Made by a program: the position numbers and the translations under genes. DNA of 64,000 nucleotides from Myxococcales bacterium (GTDB lineage Bacteria > Myxococcota > B64-G9). Position 1 is the first letter of the stretch, and each line of letters starts with the position of its first letter. The notes beneath the pieces were generated by a model. It was not told the origin of the DNA. It made no database searches and saw nothing but the letters and a program-made list of their open reading frames with translations. The stretch spans positions 1 through 64,000 of the forward strand of contig JAAZNF010000099.1 in the NCBI GenBank assembly GCA_012798435.1, given 5' to 3'. Shown here piece after piece: positions 41,843-50,438 of the stretch.

Positions 41843-44173
41843 ATGATGAGGCGGACGCTGCACGTGACATTGGCGCTCGCGCGGCGGCTGGTGATCGCCG
41901 GCGTGGTGGCGTATCTTGCGCTGATCGCGCTGGCGCTGCTCATCCCGCTCCCTGAGCGGCTTCGGCAAGGCCCGTCCCCGGTGGTGCTGTACCGCGACGG
42001 CACCCCGGCGCATGCCTTCTTGTCCGCGGATGACAAGTGGCGCCTGCCGGTGCGCTGGCAGGACGTCGATCCGGCCTACCTGCGGGCGCTGCTGGCCTTC
42101 GAGGACCGGCGCTTCTTGCGCCACCTGGGCGTGGACGCGTTCTCGCTGCTTCGCGCGGCCGTCCAGAACCTCGCGCAGGGCCGGATCGTTTCGGGGGGAT
42201 CCACCATCCCCATGCAGCTCGCGCGTCTTTTGGAGCCGCGGCCGCGCACCTTCGGCGCCAAGCTCATCGAGGCCTTCCGCGCCCTGCAGTTTTCGCTGCG
42301 CCTCTCGCCGGGCGAGGTCCTGGACGCCTACCTCGAGTTCCTCCCCTTCGGCGGCAACCTGGAGGGCCTTGAAACCGCGGCGCGGGCGTTCTTCGGGCAC
42401 GGGGCCGGCGCGCTCTCGCCGGAGGAGATCGCCTTCTTGCTTACGGTGCCGCAGGATCCGTCCCGGCGCGCCCCGGGCGAGGGCGAGCGCTTGCTTTCGG
42501 CGCGCAACCGGGTGGCCCAGCGGTTGCGCGCGGCCGGAGCCCTGGAGGCCGCGGCGTTGCCCCGCCTGCTCGCGGCGCCGGTGCCCGAGAAGGCCCTGCC
42601 GATGCCCCGCGAGGCGATCCACGCCGCCCGCTGGTTGCTCATGCGCTTTTCCGGCCTGGACGTGCTGCGCTCCTCGCTGGATCTGAGCACCCAGCGCCTC
42701 GCCGAGGGCCTGCTGTCCCGCGTCCGCCGCGACATGGCCCAGCGGGGCATCCACAACGCCGCGCTGGTGGTGCTCGATGGCGCGGGCGCGGTGCGGGCGC
42801 TGGTGGGCAACTTCGACTTCTTCGACGAGGTGCACGGCGGCCAGTACGCCGCCTTCGCCGTGCCGCGCTCGGTGGGCTCGGCGCTGAAGCCCTTCCTGTA
42901 CGCGTTGGCCATCGATCGCGGGATGATCTTGCCCGGTTTCATGGTGCCCGACATCCCGGTGGAGTACGGCGGGTATGCTCCCAAGAACTTCGACGAGTCC
43001 TTCTCCGGGCTGGTGCGGATGGAGGACGCGCTGTCGCAGAGCCTGAACGTGCCGTTCGTGAACCTGTTGCGAAGGTTCGGAGTGGACGAGTTCATCGGAG
43101 CGCTGGCGCACCTGGGAGCACCGCGGCTGGCGGCCGATCCCGGGCGGCACGGCCTGTCGGCCATCATCGGCGCCATCGAGCTCACCCCGCTCGAGCTCGC
43201 GGCCATGTTCGCCGTGCTCCACCAGGACGGCCTGTTCGGCGAGCTGTCCTTCGTCGAGGGCGGGCCGGCCCCCCAGCGCATCCGGGTCATGTCGGCGGGC
43301 GCGGCCTACCTGACGCGCAAGGCGCTGCGGCGGCGGGACCGGCCGGATTTTCCCCAGCGCGCCAGGTTCACCGGCCTTGCGCCCCACGTCCACTGGAAGA
43401 CCGGCACCAGCTACGGCCACCGGGACGCCTGGGCGGCCGGCTCCGTGGGGGAGTACACCGCGGTGGTGTGGCTGGGGAACCTGGACAACCGCGGCAGCCG
43501 CGATCTGCTGGGGGCCGAGGTGGCGGCGCCGCTGCTGTTCGATGTGCTGGAGGCGCTCGACACGCGGAGGGAGCGGCCGGGCGAGGAGGCGCCGCCCGAG
43601 GATCTCATCGAGGTCGAGGTGTGCGCCTTCTCCGGTTATCCGCCCGGCCCCGATTGCCCGGAGCGAAAGCAAACACTGGCGCTGCGCCGCAACGTGCCGA
43701 CCGAGCGCTGCCCCTTCCACCTCGGCCTGGAGGTGGACCGGCTCACCGGGCTGGCCCTGGCGCCCGCCTGCCGCGCCGGGCGCGAGGTGGAGCGGCGGGT
43801 GTTCGTGACGCTGCCGGCGGGGGTGCGCCGCTTTCTGCAGGGCGGGTTGCAGTGGGCCGCGCCGCCGCCGTTCGCGCCGGGGTGCGCGCCGGCGACGGAG
43901 TCGCGCCCGCCGCATATCACCTCTCCGGCCTCCAACCAGACGCTGGTGCTGCTCCCCGGCCTGCCGCCGGACCGGCAGGAGTTTCCGCTGGCCGCCGAGG
44001 TCGCCGGCGGCTCCGGCCGGCTGTCCTGGTTCGTGGACGGGCGCTACCTCGGCAGCTTCGACCCCGGCGAGCGCGTGTGGTGGACGCCGAGCCCTGGGCG
44101 GCACGACGTCGTGGTCACTGCCGAGGACGGTCTCTCCGATCGGCGCATCATCCAGGTCCGCGTCGGCGAGTGA
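41843..44173 (+). CDS. pbpC: Penicillin-binding protein 1C
   Basis: 776 residues. One N-terminal membrane anchor (about 12-35) precedes the GT51 glycosyltransferase domain (Glu87 in EDRRFLRHLGVD, then GGSTIPMQLARLL). The transpeptidase domain has the active-site Ser346 in SALKP, SLN in SQSLNVPFVN, and KTGTS from Lys519. A C-terminal BiPBP_C-type domain (about 690-776, SPASNQTLVLLP, WFVDGRYLG) marks the 1C class. It polymerises and cross-links peptidoglycan in the periplasm. Two adjacent ATGs (41843, 41846) are both possible. It follows the macroglobulin gene by 151 bp with a hairpin between. Confidence 0.95.
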   Translation: MMRRTLHVTLALARRLVIAGVVAYLALIALALLIPLPERLRQGPSPVVLYRDGTPAHAFLSADDKWRLPVRWQDVDPAYLRALLAFEDRRFLRHLGVDAFSLLRAAVQNLAQGRIVSGGSTIPMQLARLLEPRPRTFGAKLIEAFRALQFSLRLSPGEVLDAYLEFLPFGGNLEGLETAARAFFGHGAGALSPEEIAFLLTVPQDPSRRAPGEGERLLSARNRVAQRLRAAGALEAAALPRLLAAPVPEKALPMPREAIHAARWLLMRFSGLDVLRSSLDLSTQRLAEGLLSRVRRDMAQRGIHNAALVVLDGAGAVRALVGNFDFFDEVHGGQYAAFAVPRSVGSALKPFLYALAIDRGMILPGFMVPDIPVEYGGYAPKNFDESFSGLVRMEDALSQSLNVPFVNLLRRFGVDEFIGALAHLGAPRLAADPGRHGLSAIIGAIELTPLELAAMFAVLHQDGLFGELSFVEGGPAPQRIRVMSAGAAYLTRKALRRRDRPDFPQRARFTGLAPHVHWKTGTSYGHRDAWAAGSVGEYTAVVWLGNLDNRGSRDLLGAEVAAPLLFDVLEALDTRRERPGEEAPPEDLIEVEVCAFSGYPPGPDCPERKQTLALRRNVPTERCPFHLGLEVDRLTGLALAPACRAGREVERRVFVTLPAGVRRFLQGGLQWAAPPPFAPGCAPATESRPPHITSPASNQTLVLLPGLPPDRQEFPLAAEVAGGSGRLSWFVDGRYLGSFDPGERVWWTPSPGRHDVVVTAEDGLSDRRIIQVRVGE

Positions 44174-44315
44174 GCGATCCCGGGTCTCTTCGGCAACGAC
44201 AGCCTCCCCCCCCGACCCCTACCGCCGCGGGCCCGGTTCGCTTTCCCGGCGCGGCCTCCTTCGGCAGTCCGGACGCTCAACTGCCGGCAACGCGCGCGTC
44301 GTGCGCTGAGAGAAG

Positions 44316-45755
44316 CTACCGATCGCGCCCCGGAGATGGAGTCGCGGGAGAAGAGGCCGCGGCGCGCCTGAGCCGCGGCATCCAGGAGCCGAGGAAGATC
44401 TCGGGCCGCCGCCCCGCATGAAAGTGCGCCACGAGGAAGTTGCGGTACCCCCCCAGGAGTTCGCCCGCCTCGTCGTAGATGGGTGCCCAGGTGCCGGTAT
44501 CGGCGAAGGTCGAGCGTTCGTCGAGCGGCAGGAGGCGCGGCACGTGATCGTGGCCGAAGGCGATGACCGGCGCGTCCATCAAGGCGGCGAGCTGGCGCGC
44601 CACGCGCGGAAACTCCCGCTCCACCCCGAACACCGTCTCGCCGTGGGCGAAGGTCTCGTAGATGAAGAAGAGCAGCGGAAAGCACGCCAGCGGCACCATG
44701 AGCTTCAGCCACAGCGGCACCGGCACCAGCGCGAGCGTGATCGTGCCGCCGACCATGAGGACGAAGAGCAAGAGCCGGTCCAGCCAGAACTCGCGCAGCA
44801 TGCGGTAGAGCCGGTTGGTGATGGGCGGCTGCTGTAGCGCGGCGATCTTCTCCACGGTGGTGGTATCCAGCGAAGCGCGCGAGCCGATCTCCGCGAAGTC
44901 GGTTGCGCACACCCGCGGCGCGCGCAGCTGGCGCTTCTTGGTGGCCAGGAGCTTTCCCAGGACCACCAGGCTGCCCCACAGCCAGGCGATGGCCAGGCTG
45001 CGCCGCGAAAAGGCGTAGTATTTCAGCCAGTGCCACAGGTAGGAGAACAGGTTGCGGATGTAGTCGGTGGCGAAGGGGTTGAAGTACCCCATGCGGGTCA
45101 TCAGGAAGCGGTTGGAGAGGTTGCCCATGGGCAGCGCCAGCATGGGGCCCTCCTTGCCGTCCACGGTGGGGCACAGCACGTTGCGGAAGGTGGTGTAGAA
45201 GTCGTACTGCTGGCCGTGCTCGGCGTAGATCTCGCCGGGTTGGTGGAAGAACCAGGGCTCGAAGCGCACCTGCTCGTCGCGAAAGTCCCCGCCCTGGCCA
45301 CGCGCCGCCAGGTGGAGCTGGTGCAGCAGCGTTTTCTGCACCTCGGGGAAGTGAAACTCCCGGTCGTGGTTGCCCATGACGTACACCAGCCGGTGCCCGG
45401 CGCGCAGCCAGTCGGCGATGGCCAGCTCGAACCAACCGTGGCAGGACAGGATGAGCGAGAGCTTCCAGACGGATTTTTCCGCGGTGGAGCGCAGGCCGCG
45501 GTAGCGCTCCGCCGGCGACACGGGCCAGGGCGGGTCGGCCGGCACCGCCGAAACCAGGTCGAAGTCGAAGACGTCGCCATTGAGGATCAGCACAAGCTCG
45601 TCCCCCGGCGCCGCGCGCGAGCGAAAGTCCAAAAGCATCGCGGCGAACTCGCCGTCGAACAGGTAGCGTGCGCTCTTGTAGGCCTTCCAGCCGTCGGCGT
45701 GGTCCTCGACGTCGCACAGGTGCAGATCGGACACCACCAGATAGCTTCGTGCCAT
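44316..45755 (-). CDS. Membrane-associated calcineurin-like metallophosphoesterase
   Basis: 479 residues. The metallophosphoesterase motifs are in order: VVSDLHLCD (DxH), NGDVFDFD (GDxxD), MGNHDREF (GNHD), CHGW-type and, late, FGHDHVPRL (GHxH). Two hydrophobic helices (about 340-395, LLLFVLMVGGTITLALVPVP) lie between the fourth and last motifs, an unusual insertion that would tether the catalytic domain to the membrane. The related LpxH enzymes cleave UDP-diacylglucosamine; the length and insert argue against a simple LpxH. Substrate unknown. Convergent with pbpC; a terminator of the protease gene lies upstream. Confidence 0.85.
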   Translation of the reverse strand: MARSYLVVSDLHLCDVEDHADGWKAYKSARYLFDGEFAAMLLDFRSRAAPGDELVLILNGDVFDFDLVSAVPADPPWPVSPAERYRGLRSTAEKSVWKLSLILSCHGWFELAIADWLRAGHRLVYVMGNHDREFHFPEVQKTLLHQLHLAARGQGGDFRDEQVRFEPWFFHQPGEIYAEHGQQYDFYTTFRNVLCPTVDGKEGPMLALPMGNLSNRFLMTRMGYFNPFATDYIRNLFSYLWHWLKYYAFSRRSLAIAWLWGSLVVLGKLLATKKRQLRAPRVCATDFAEIGSRASLDTTTVEKIAALQQPPITNRLYRMLREFWLDRLLLFVLMVGGTITLALVPVPLWLKLMVPLACFPLLFFIYETFAHGETVFGVEREFPRVARQLAALMDAPVIAFGHDHVPRLLPLDERSTFADTGTWAPIYDEAGELLGGYRNFLVAHFHAGRRPEIFLGSWMPRLRRAAASSPATPSPGRDR

Positions 45756-45818
45756 GTCCAGACCGGAGTGGAAGTTGCGAGACGATATTCTGCGGCGCTC
45801 GGGCCGTCAAGTTGCGCG

Positions 45819-45852
45819 AAAAAAACCGGGGCCCTCGTCGTGAGAGCCCCGG
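45819..45852 (-). terminator. Rho-independent terminator of the trypsin-like protease gene
   Basis: On the minus strand CCGGGGCTCT pairs with AGGGCCCCGG (one G-T wobble), seven-base loop, then TTTTTTT. It starts 27 bp after the protease stop codon. Confidence 0.87.
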
Positions 45853-45878
45853 CATCGGTCGGGCGGGATCTGCGCGGC

Positions 45879-46691
45879 TCAGTTGGCGCCGGCGAAGCCG
45901 TGGATGAAACTCTCGAAGGCGTCGGCGCGGGTGCTCACGCCGTAGACGAGGCAGCTCGCGTCGCCGTAGGAGGTCATGGCGCCGACGTAGGCCTGGCCGT
46001 TGCGGTACACGAAGGCCGGGCCGCCGCTATCGCCGGAGCAGGGGCCGCTGCCGGTGGCGGGCGGGGTCTGGTGGTAGCAGATCTGGCTGGCGGGGACGCC
46101 CGGGGGAACCTGGCAGCCGCACAGCTCGGCGCTGCAGCCGAAGCCCTGGAGGGTGCCGTCGACCTGGAGCTTGGTGCCGTACGTGCCGTCCTCGGTGAGT
46201 CCGAAGCCCGCGAAGTTGATGCGCTCGCCGATGGTGAGGCCGATGTTGGCGGGGGCCTCGGGCACCGGGGTGACGCCGGGGACGTTCTGCTTGAGCTTCA
46301 GCATGGCCACGTCGTTGACGATGGTGCGGGAGTTGTACTGGGGGTGGACGGCGAGGGAGGAGCCGTAGAAGGTGTTCACGCCCACCTGGAGGTTCTGGAT
46401 CTGGTCGCCCACGAAGGCCACCACCTTGCTGGCTTTCTTGCCCTTGAGGCAGTGCGCCGCGGTGAGGACCACGTTGGGCCGGATCAGCGTGCCCGAGCAG
46501 AAGAACGAGGCGTAGCCGAGCTTCACGTCCATGAGGGCCACCACGGCGCCGTGCTCGGGGGCGTTCGGGGCGCTGCCGTTGAAGATGGCGCCCTGGAGCG
46601 TGCCGAGGTCGGCCTCGAGCTCCGCGCCGCCACAAGCCATGACCGAGAACATCGCGACCATCATGAGTCCCAGGATCCTTGCCGCCTTCAT
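45879..46691 (-). CDS. Secreted trypsin-like serine protease (S1), lipoprotein
   Basis: 270 residues. A signal peptide with lipobox-like SVMAC (Cys20) is followed by the chymotrypsin fold. The catalytic triad is visible: His80 in LTAAHC, Asp127 in NDVAML, Ser222 in CSGDSGGPAF. The cysteine pairs expected for S1 enzymes are present (FFC/AHC, GPC/SCLV). The usual activation cleavage site (IVGG-like) appears as GAIFNGSAP, so processing may differ. Exported S1 proteases are common in predatory myxobacteria. The start follows GAGGAGGAAAAA. A sigma-54-like site lies about 60 bp upstream, and a terminator closes the single-gene unit. Confidence 0.93.
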   Translation of the reverse strand: MKAARILGLMMVAMFSVMACGGAELEADLGTLQGAIFNGSAPNAPEHGAVVALMDVKLGYASFFCSGTLIRPNVVLTAAHCLKGKKASKVVAFVGDQIQNLQVGVNTFYGSSLAVHPQYNSRTIVNDVAMLKLKQNVPGVTPVPEAPANIGLTIGERINFAGFGLTEDGTYGTKLQVDGTLQGFGCSAELCGCQVPPGVPASQICYHQTPPATGSGPCSGDSGGPAFVYRNGQAYVGAMTSYGDASCLVYGVSTRADAFESFIHGFAGAN

Positions 46692-47078
46692 TTTTTCCTC
46701 CTCCGAGGTTCGGGTTCGCTTCGGCTCCATAACGGTGACTACATCCTACTGCATCTTGCAGGCCAACCGACGGAACGATTGACGGAGTTTGTTTAGAATC
46801 ATTTGAATTGTAAAGAAAAAATTTTTTTTCCGGCGAGCAATAGACACCGGCATCTTAGATGAAATTTGTATTCTCCGGGATTCATGATTTTCGCCGCCAC
46901 ATGGTTCTTTGTTTGTAATATGTTGAATTATATAAATAAATATCATAAATACTCCGAATACATCGTGTTGCGACGGCCTGCACCATCCTATAATTTTATA
47001 TAATTCAATCAGTTGTAATTATCACCGTTTCATCCCACTGGTCGCCAGGCCTGGGCCTGTCCCCAGTTTTTTTGCTTT
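46692..47078. other. AT-rich gap upstream of the protease gene
   Basis: 387 bp, strikingly AT-rich between 46790 and 47040 (runs of A and T, repeated TATAAAT/TTATAT). It holds a sigma-54-like site (46750-46766). A short stem CTGGG/CCCAG (47051-47066) followed by seven T contains the same 12-mer as the hairpin near 10110. No gene seen; possible upstream regulatory DNA of the protease. Confidence 0.5.
46750..46766 (-). promoter_or_regulatory. Weak sigma-54-like promoter of the protease gene
   Basis: On the minus strand TTGGCCTG-CAAG-ATGCA: GG and GC have the required 10-base spacing, but three consensus bases differ. It would start transcription about 50 bp before the ATG. Confidence 0.35.
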
Positions 47079-48377
47079 TTATTGTTGTTTTACGGTATGT
47101 TGTATCGATACGTCGACGATGATCGAATCGCGGCCGATTTCTGCTGAGATTGGCAACCACTGTAGCTCTCGGGATTCACCGATGTCGATTCGCTTTTCGT
47201 TCAGGAATCTCGAAAGGTGTTCTCCGAACACGCGGAGCTTGTCCTTCTTCTGTTCGATGGCCTCTCGGACTCTGGCCTCGCCGCGTGATGCGCGTTCGAG
47301 CACCGGCTCAAGGAGCAAAATCTGCAACCGGCCGTCCGTGCCGCGTTCGATTTTGGCTGCGAGCGCGAGGTCGGCCTCGACGCAGGGGAACGAGGTGCGC
47401 CAGAGCTTGACGCCGATCGCGATGTTTCCGTTCGCGAATTCGAGCCGGTTGAGCGTGAGCCTGGTCTTACTGCCCGAGAGCGCCTTGCCGACGTTCCCGG
47501 CCGCGCGGAGTCTTCCCGAGAGCGCTGCGCGGGCCAGCGCTTCGAAGAGCCCCCGTGGCGCGCGCAGCCGGAGCGACGCCGGGCCGAGGTCGACCGGGCC
47601 GGCGTACTCGAAAAGCTCGCCTTGAGGCACGTCGAGGTTGGTGGTCAACCCCAGGTAGAGCTGGTTCTTGTCCCGGTCGGTGTGGATGGCGCGCACCGCG
47701 GTGGAGAGGCCCGTCGCGCTCTCTTGGCTTGCGCGCAGGCGCAGGAGTCCCAGCGCCCCGACCCGGGCGTCGCCGAGGAGCCGCTCGGCGGGCTCCAGCT
47801 TCTCCTGGATGACGCTTGCCCATTGTTCGGGCAGGAGCGAGAACGTCGAGCGCAGCGCCTCGCGCAGCCCGAGCCAAAGATCGATAGACACCTTTGCCCT
47901 GCCGTCCTCTGGCGCGATGAACAGGCGCGCCTGGAAGGTGATGGTTCCTGCGCGCACGAGACCCTGGGCGGGGATCCCCAGCACGGCCTTGAGGCCCTCT
48001 CCGACGTCGGGATCGATGGAGGCGCGGTACGCGAGCGTGACATCGAGGCACCCGTCGCACTCGGCCGCGGCGAACGTGAGGCCCGTGGCTTCGGCGCGAA
48101 GGACGACGGCGGGCGCGTGCGAGTCGTCCGCGCCGAGCGAGAAGCGCCGCTCGAACTGCGGCCGCGCCGATTCCGGCAGATCGGCCACCAGCGCGCTCAG
48201 TCTGGCGAGGTCGAGGTACAGCCCCAAGTGATCGCCCGGCTCACCGTCCGGTAGCGTGTCTCGTAGCGCCGACCGGTCGCGCTCGAAAGATGCGCGCCAG
48301 GCGTCCTCCAGAGAACAACACCCGGATGCCGCAAGAAGAAACGCGACGACCGCCGGCCCGAGAATCCCGGACCACAC
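47079..48377 (-). CDS. Lipoprotein of unknown function
   Basis: 432 residues from GTG 48377. The signal peptide (WSGILGPAVVAFLLAASGCC) ends in a double Cys that serves as lipobox. The mature protein alternates amphipathic strands and helices, with few aromatic residues. It has an internal Cys pair (AECDGCLD) and a mixed C-terminal domain that reads like a lipid- or ligand-binding fold (SFPCVEADLALAAKIERGTD, LRVFGEHLSRFLNEKRIDIG). No family recognised. The start is not certain: the frame is open far upstream, but that part is Arg-rich and repetitive. Downstream of it lies the AT-rich gap. Confidence 0.65.
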   Translation of the reverse strand: MWSGILGPAVVAFLLAASGCCSLEDAWRASFERDRSALRDTLPDGEPGDHLGLYLDLARLSALVADLPESARPQFERRFSLGADDSHAPAVVLRAEATGLTFAAAECDGCLDVTLAYRASIDPDVGEGLKAVLGIPAQGLVRAGTITFQARLFIAPEDGRAKVSIDLWLGLREALRSTFSLLPEQWASVIQEKLEPAERLLGDARVGALGLLRLRASQESATGLSTAVRAIHTDRDKNQLYLGLTTNLDVPQGELFEYAGPVDLGPASLRLRAPRGLFEALARAALSGRLRAAGNVGKALSGSKTRLTLNRLEFANGNIAIGVKLWRTSFPCVEADLALAAKIERGTDGRLQILLLEPVLERASRGEARVREAIEQKKDKLRVFGEHLSRFLNEKRIDIGESRELQWLPISAEIGRDSIIVDVSIQHTVKQQ

Positions 48378-48490
48378 ACGTGCATGGCCGCGCTTGCGCT
48401 GGGGGCATCGCGGCCATGCGCTCCAATGATTCGCACATGAATCGCCTGGCTGGCGGTGTCGGCCGCGCGGCCAGGCGCCAAGATTGTGGT

Positions 48491-48534
48491 CGCGTCTGGC
48501 TGCGCTCGTTCTTTCGGCATCGCCGCCAGACGCG
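48491..48534. repeat. Intergenic hairpin, core related to 41769-41804
   Basis: CGCGTCTGGC (48491-48500) pairs perfectly with GCCAGACGCG (48525-48534). A second smaller inverted repeat (CGCCTGGC/GCCAGGCG) lies just before it. Both are within the 226-bp gap between the lipoprotein and phosphatase genes, which holds no gene. Confidence 0.45.
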
Positions 48535-48603
48535 CCGTCGGGTTGTGGTCGGAAAGTTCGCCGGGCTTTCCTGAAAAAAGTGCGCATGCCGCGGGCGATG
48601 ATC

Positions 48604-50244
48604 TCATCGGCGCGGGTTTGTTCTTCGCCGCGCGACAATGCAAGACAGGAACAGGAGCAGCGCCGGTGCGCCCGTCGGCGCCGCGCCGCAACCGCAGCCG
48701 CTGGCCGCGCCGCCTCCGGAGTCGGTGAGCGCCGTCCCGTCGCCGGCGTCCACACCCGCGTCCGGCCCCGGGTCGGAGCCCGGATCGGCACCCGGGTCGG
48801 CACCCATGTCGGCACCGGCGTCCGGTTCATCGCCGGGGCCGGGGTCGGCGCCCGCGTCGGCCACTTCGTCCGCGCCACTGTCCGATCCAGCGTCGCCCCC
48901 CGCGTCCTCGCCGGCATCGGCCCCTCCATCCACGCCGCCGTCCTGCGGGCCGCCGTCGGGCACGACGTCGCACACGGAGTGTTCCTTAGTGAGGATCACC
49001 GTCTCCAGGTTGGTCGAGCAGTCGGCCCCCACGACCCCCAGCACCCCGCAGTCCACGCTGGTGATGGTCATCTGGCCCCTGTCCACGTCGATCACCAGGT
49101 AGTTGAGGTGCGCAGAGCCCATGGCGTAGCCTTCCACGTACGGGTAGAAGATGATGTTCTCCAGCGCGCCGCCGCCGCCGGTGACGTAGTACACCGTGCC
49201 CTGGGGCGTGCCGCGCCGGCCGTCGTCGAACGGCAAGGGGTTCACCTGGCGCGGGATGCCGCCGTACCCGCCCCGGCTGGGGTGGAAGCGCTCGTAGTCA
49301 TGGTCATGGCCGTTCAGCACCAGCTCCACGCCGTACTCATCGAGCAGCGGCACCAGCCGCTCGGCGTGGTTGATGTTGTCCTCGTTGCTGCCGTGCGCGC
49401 CGCTCGACCAGATGGGCGCATGGAAGAAGACCACCCGCCAGTCCACCTGGTCCTTGGTGCGCTCGAGCTCGGCGCGTAGAAAGTCGATCTGTTGGTCGTA
49501 GTCGAAGGTGTAGTTCGATAGCCCCACGATGAGCACGTTGCCGATGACCATGGAGAAGTAGTCGTCCACCGCATCCGGGCCGTTGGCCGGCGTCTCGAAG
49601 AGCTGGTTGAAATACGCCGCTGGCCCCTCGGGCGACATGTCGTCGTGGTTGCCCATGATCATGAAGTAGGGGCTGATCGACGAGAGCGGTTCCAGGCGCG
49701 GCATCTCCTTCTCCCACTGGTCGGGTTGGGCGCCGTCGCGCACGAAGTCGCCGGTGTGGACGAAGAACAGCGGCTGCACCGCCGCGGCGAAGAGAACGAT
49801 CTGGTCCCACTGCATGGAAGGGATGTAGGTCAGGATGTCCTCGCCCCGGCTGTCGCCGCCGGCCATGAAGCGGAAGGGCTTGCACTGGTAGAGCGGTGGC
49901 GCGGTGCGGAAGGTGCGCCACTCGCTAGTGCCGCCACCCGAGCTTACCCGGTAGCGGTAGTTGGTGTCGGGCAGCAGCCCCTCGACCAGCGCGCTGTAGG
50001 TCGCGCCGAGCTCGGCGGCGCCGGTGGCGAAGGAGGTGGCCGGGAACACCCGCGCGTTCTGGTCCGGATCCCACACCTCCACGGTGCCATCGCCGGGGAC
50101 GGTGTCGGTCCAGGTCACGGTCATGCTGGTGTCGGCCGGCCGGGTCCAGGACAGCCGCAGCCAACGCGGCGCGGCCAGCGCACCGAAAGGAACCCACAGG
50201 ACGAGAAAGAACACGCCTAAGATGAACCAGCGCCGCGTTTTCAT
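48604..50244 (-). CDS. Purple-acid-phosphatase-like surface protein with MYXO-CTERM-type tail
   Basis: 546 residues. Signal peptide (FILGVFFLVLWVPFGALA), then a fibronectin-like N-terminal domain (about 30-125, typical of purple acid phosphatases). The metallophosphoesterase domain follows: GGDSRGED, HTGDFVRD, MGNHDDMS, FFHAPIW and NGHDHDYERF. A linker of about 90 residues is built of DAG/DGG repeats (DAGEDAGGDAGSDSGAD), then GCGCGAAPTGAPALLLFLSC and an Arg-rich end. Cys-rich start, hydrophobic stretch and basic tail make up the MYXO-CTERM sorting signal. It is thus probably cut and displayed on the outer surface. Substrate unknown; phosphate scavenging is plausible. Confidence 0.9.
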   Translation of the reverse strand: MKTRRWFILGVFFLVLWVPFGALAAPRWLRLSWTRPADTSMTVTWTDTVPGDGTVEVWDPDQNARVFPATSFATGAAELGATYSALVEGLLPDTNYRYRVSSGGGTSEWRTFRTAPPLYQCKPFRFMAGGDSRGEDILTYIPSMQWDQIVLFAAAVQPLFFVHTGDFVRDGAQPDQWEKEMPRLEPLSSISPYFMIMGNHDDMSPEGPAAYFNQLFETPANGPDAVDDYFSMVIGNVLIVGLSNYTFDYDQQIDFLRAELERTKDQVDWRVVFFHAPIWSSGAHGSNEDNINHAERLVPLLDEYGVELVLNGHDHDYERFHPSRGGYGGIPRQVNPLPFDDGRRGTPQGTVYYVTGGGGALENIIFYPYVEGYAMGSAHLNYLVIDVDRGQMTITSVDCGVLGVVGADCSTNLETVILTKEHSVCDVVPDGGPQDGGVDGGADAGEDAGGDAGSDSGADEVADAGADPGPGDEPDAGADMGADPGADPGSDPGPDAGVDAGDGTALTDSGGGAASGCGCGAAPTGAPALLLFLSCIVARRRTNPRR

Positions 50245-50438
50245 GCACACACCTCGATTCCCCGGGCCACTGTATCACACCGCGTCCGGTTTTTCCTAGC
50301 GCGGCTGTGTCGCAAGGAAGCGCGCCCGCCCGCGCTGGCGGTGTGGGCACCGCGGTCGGCGGGGGCGCGCTCGTTGACACACCGGCGCTCCGATGGCACA
50401 GTCAGGCCGGATTTCGCATGAGAAATCGCAGCGCAGAA

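Noticed and set aside
46746-46946. A 66-residue minus-strand frame upstream of the protease
   Set aside because: It lies in AT-rich DNA with low-complexity Lys/Phe/Ile content and overlaps the presumed promoter.
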